Shown piece by piece: positions 6,453 to 7,728 of a stretch of 7,728 bases of DNA; position 1 is the first letter of the stretch, and each line of letters starts with the position of its first letter. Under the pieces are notes generated by a model that saw only the letters and a list, made by a program, of their open reading frames with translations, had not been told where the DNA came from and searched no databases. Both the position numbers and the translations under genes were made by a program. Source of the DNA: Gammaproteobacteria bacterium (lineage in GTDB: Bacteria > Pseudomonadota > Gammaproteobacteria > Pseudomonadales > Azotimanducaceae); assembly GCA_026706425.1 (NCBI GenBank), contig JAPOYW010000271.1, forward strand, positions 2,949 through 10,676, read 5' to 3'.

Positions 6453-6898
6453 CCGGCTATCGACTACGCGTGACCGAGGAACGCGAGATTGCCCGGTGGC
6501 TGCGGAGGGTCCAACAGGCGGGCAGGGGTTGGGATTGGGAGGACGGGTGGCCGAACCTGCAAGCCGCAACCCAGTCGATCCTTGCGAACCAACGGGGCGT
6601 GCGGGAGTTCACCTTGACACCGAATCAGTCGTATGCGCCTTTTCAGTCCGATGGCGTAGCGATTCGCGAACCGGGCCTGCATGTTCTGGAGTTGCCCCTG
6701 CCGGCGTCCACGTCACCGTCCGAGCGCAGGTTTGTGCTGGGAACGGTGATGGCCACCAACCTGGCCATCGACTTCCAACACGGCTACGAGTCGTCGCTCG
6801 TCTGGGTCACCGCGCTTGACGATGCGTTGCCGGTGGCGAACGCGGAAGTGCTCTCGCATGCGAAATTCCCCCGCACCTGCGCGACGAGCGCTTCCTAG
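6447..6898 (+). pseudogene. Macroglobulin fragment 2: middle macroglobulin region
   Basis: Frame B resumes with the family's RLRV...WLRRVQ block, then REFTL, the EPGLHVLELPLP strand, and the TNLAIDFQHG...SLVWVTALDDALPVANAEV strand that introduces a macroglobulin-like domain. The recognisable match ends near 6853 and the frame stops at 6896-6898. In intact relatives this block follows the first domain only after roughly 250-300 residues. No ribosome binding site precedes it, so it is unlikely to be translated independently. Confidence 0.65.
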
Positions 6899-7440
6899 TG
6901 CGGGCGACGGCATTGGACGAACAGGGCAACGTGGAACGGATGGCAACCCAGGTTCCGAGACCCACGGCTAAGCCTTTTGTTCAAATCGACTCCGAGGAGG
7001 CATTTGTGCCGGGGTCTCCTGTATCAGTCGACGTGGATTCGCGGTTCGGCTCCGCAACGGCGCTGGTATCCGTGTACCGCGAGGGCGTACTCGATGCATT
7101 CGTGACGGACCTCGAGGAGTCCAATCCCGTGACGACCGTGCCGGTCGCGCCGAACTATGCGCCCAATGTGAGTGTATCGGTATTGGCGAGAAACCAACCG
7201 CAGGCGCCGGAGCCCGCCCCGTCCCCGCAGATCGTGCAGACAGGTGCGAACGCACAACTCGTGCTGAGACCCGATGGTCCGACCTGGCGGCGTGGCGCCG
7301 CAGACATGCCGGTGGACTGGGCGGCCAATACGTTGGACGTTCGGGTGACGGTGGACCGCGAGACCTACGGGCCCCGCGAACCGGTCAAGGTTCGCCTAGC
7401 CGTCCTAGGCCCTGACGGCGCGCCGGCGCGCAATGATTGA
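6862..7440 (+). pseudogene. Macroglobulin fragment 3: later domains before the helical region
   Basis: Frame C begins about E-I-P-P-H-L-R-D-E-R and contains the most conserved words of this part of the family: ATALVSVYREGVLDAFVT, VPVAPNYAPNVSVSVLA and, further on, WAANTLDVRVTVDRETYGP with VRLAVLGPDGAPA. The match then stops abruptly at a TGA (7438-7440), just where relatives continue with the AEVALAAVDEGLLEL region. The tail of fragment 2 overlaps it out of frame. Confidence 0.65.
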
Positions 7441-7728
7441 TCCTGAACGCCGGGTTGCCCGATGTCGTCCGCCACGGGGACCGTTTCGGCGGTGTCTTCA
7501 CCGTGCGCAACGCATCCGACGAGACCCAACGGATCGATGTCGCTGGCCGGATCGAGGGCTACCTGGAGCTTCCGCACAGGACCGTGACCCCGGGGTCCGG
7601 GCGAATCCCGGGAGATCGGCTGGCCCGTCACCGTACCCGCCGACCTGGAGCAGCTTGACTGGGAGGTGACTGCCCGATCGGAGACCGCCGCAGACCGGCT
7701 TCTGGCACGACAGTCGGTTCGCCCCAGC
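7437..7728 (+). pseudogene. Macroglobulin fragment 4: GLP...GDRF...FTVRN domain, frameshifted near 7590
   Basis: Frame D starts at 7437 with L-I-L-N-A-G-L-P and carries the family's GDRFGGVFTVRNASDE strand. It runs to about 7590, then the match jumps to frame C: G-E-S-R-E-I-G-W-P-V-T-V-P-A-D-L continues to the window edge without a stop. The slip lies in or beside a CCCCGGGG run (7588-7595) and equals one extra base. If uncorrected, frame D would read through unrelated residues to a stop at 7656-7658. Confidence 0.65.

Larger units (their letters stand above)
5952..7728 (+). pseudogene. Deletion-scarred bacterial alpha-2-macroglobulin gene (3' end outside window)
   Basis: This is the remains of a gene for a large (family about 1,900 residues) periplasmic alpha-2-macroglobulin-like protease-trapping protein. 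Pieces resembling the family's N-terminal, middle and later macroglobulin-type regions occur in the correct order but in different frames: frame A about 5952-6420, frame B about 6447-6853, frame C about 6862-7431, frame D 7437 to about 7590, and frame C again from about 7591 to the edge. At the first three joins, segments that are far apart in intact relatives as I remember them are brought together, so the joins look like deletions of hundreds of codons. The last is a one-base slip. No stop codon interrupts a piece internally, so damage is by deletion rather than nonsense mutation. The thioester region (CxEQ) of the family would lie beyond the window. A sequencing or assembly fault could explain the one-base slip but hardly the larger joins. 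Family assignment is from recalled sequences. Confidence 0.8.

Noticed and set aside
5961..6569. Minus-strand open frame of 202 codons opposite the macroglobulin remnant
   Set aside because: Its translation shows no family motifs, while the plus strand carries recognisable macroglobulin blocks in the same region.
5952..7728. Programmed ribosomal frameshifting joining the macroglobulin pieces
   Set aside because: There are four separate frame changes, no slippery heptamer with a downstream structure at the joins, and motif spacing that implies missing protein segments rather than a simple frame change.

Overview
The window reads as chromosomal DNA of a high-GC Gram-negative bacterium, most likely a gammaproteobacterium. 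It carries a Kdo/LPS gene (kdsC), a YrbG-type antiporter, an IbaG-type BolA protein, hisD and zapE. In the gammaproteobacteria I know best (E. coli, Pseudomonas) these genes lie in one broader conserved neighbourhood. The organism cannot be named more precisely from the sequence.

Layout. On the minus strand, a divergent operon runs leftward from about 1579: yrbG-like Na+/Ca2+ exchanger (596-1579), kdsC (69-599, ATGA overlap), then the first codons of a probable lptC cut by the window edge (1-62). A short intergenic region (1580-1728) with an operator-like dyad separates it from a rightward pair, ibaG (1729-1956) and hisD (1953-3269, GTGA overlap). After a REP-like pair of hairpins (3301-3368) comes zapE (3424-4560). 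A short spacer with direct repeats leads to a phytanoyl-CoA dioxygenase family gene (4642-5739). A 212-base gap with a tandem hairpin repeat follows. The right end (about 5952 to the window edge) holds the remains of a very large bacterial alpha-2-macroglobulin gene, broken into at least five coding pieces by frame changes and apparent internal deletions.

How the genes relate. kdsC, lptC and yrbG belong to the lipopolysaccharide precursor/export (Kdo-Lpt) neighbourhood. ibaG supplies an iron-sulfur/monothiol-glutaredoxin partner, and hisD performs the last step of histidine synthesis. zapE is a cell-division ATPase. Compared with the usual gene order, kdsD, mlaFEDCB, murA, hisG and hisC are absent from the places where they are often found. 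Together with the deletion-ridden macroglobulin gene, this suggests a genome that has lost or moved DNA here. I see no CRISPR array, phage, transposase, tRNA or rRNA, and no convincing undescribed system. The most notable items are the deletion-scarred macroglobulin locus, the collapsed synteny, and the REP-like hairpin pair with complementary loops.
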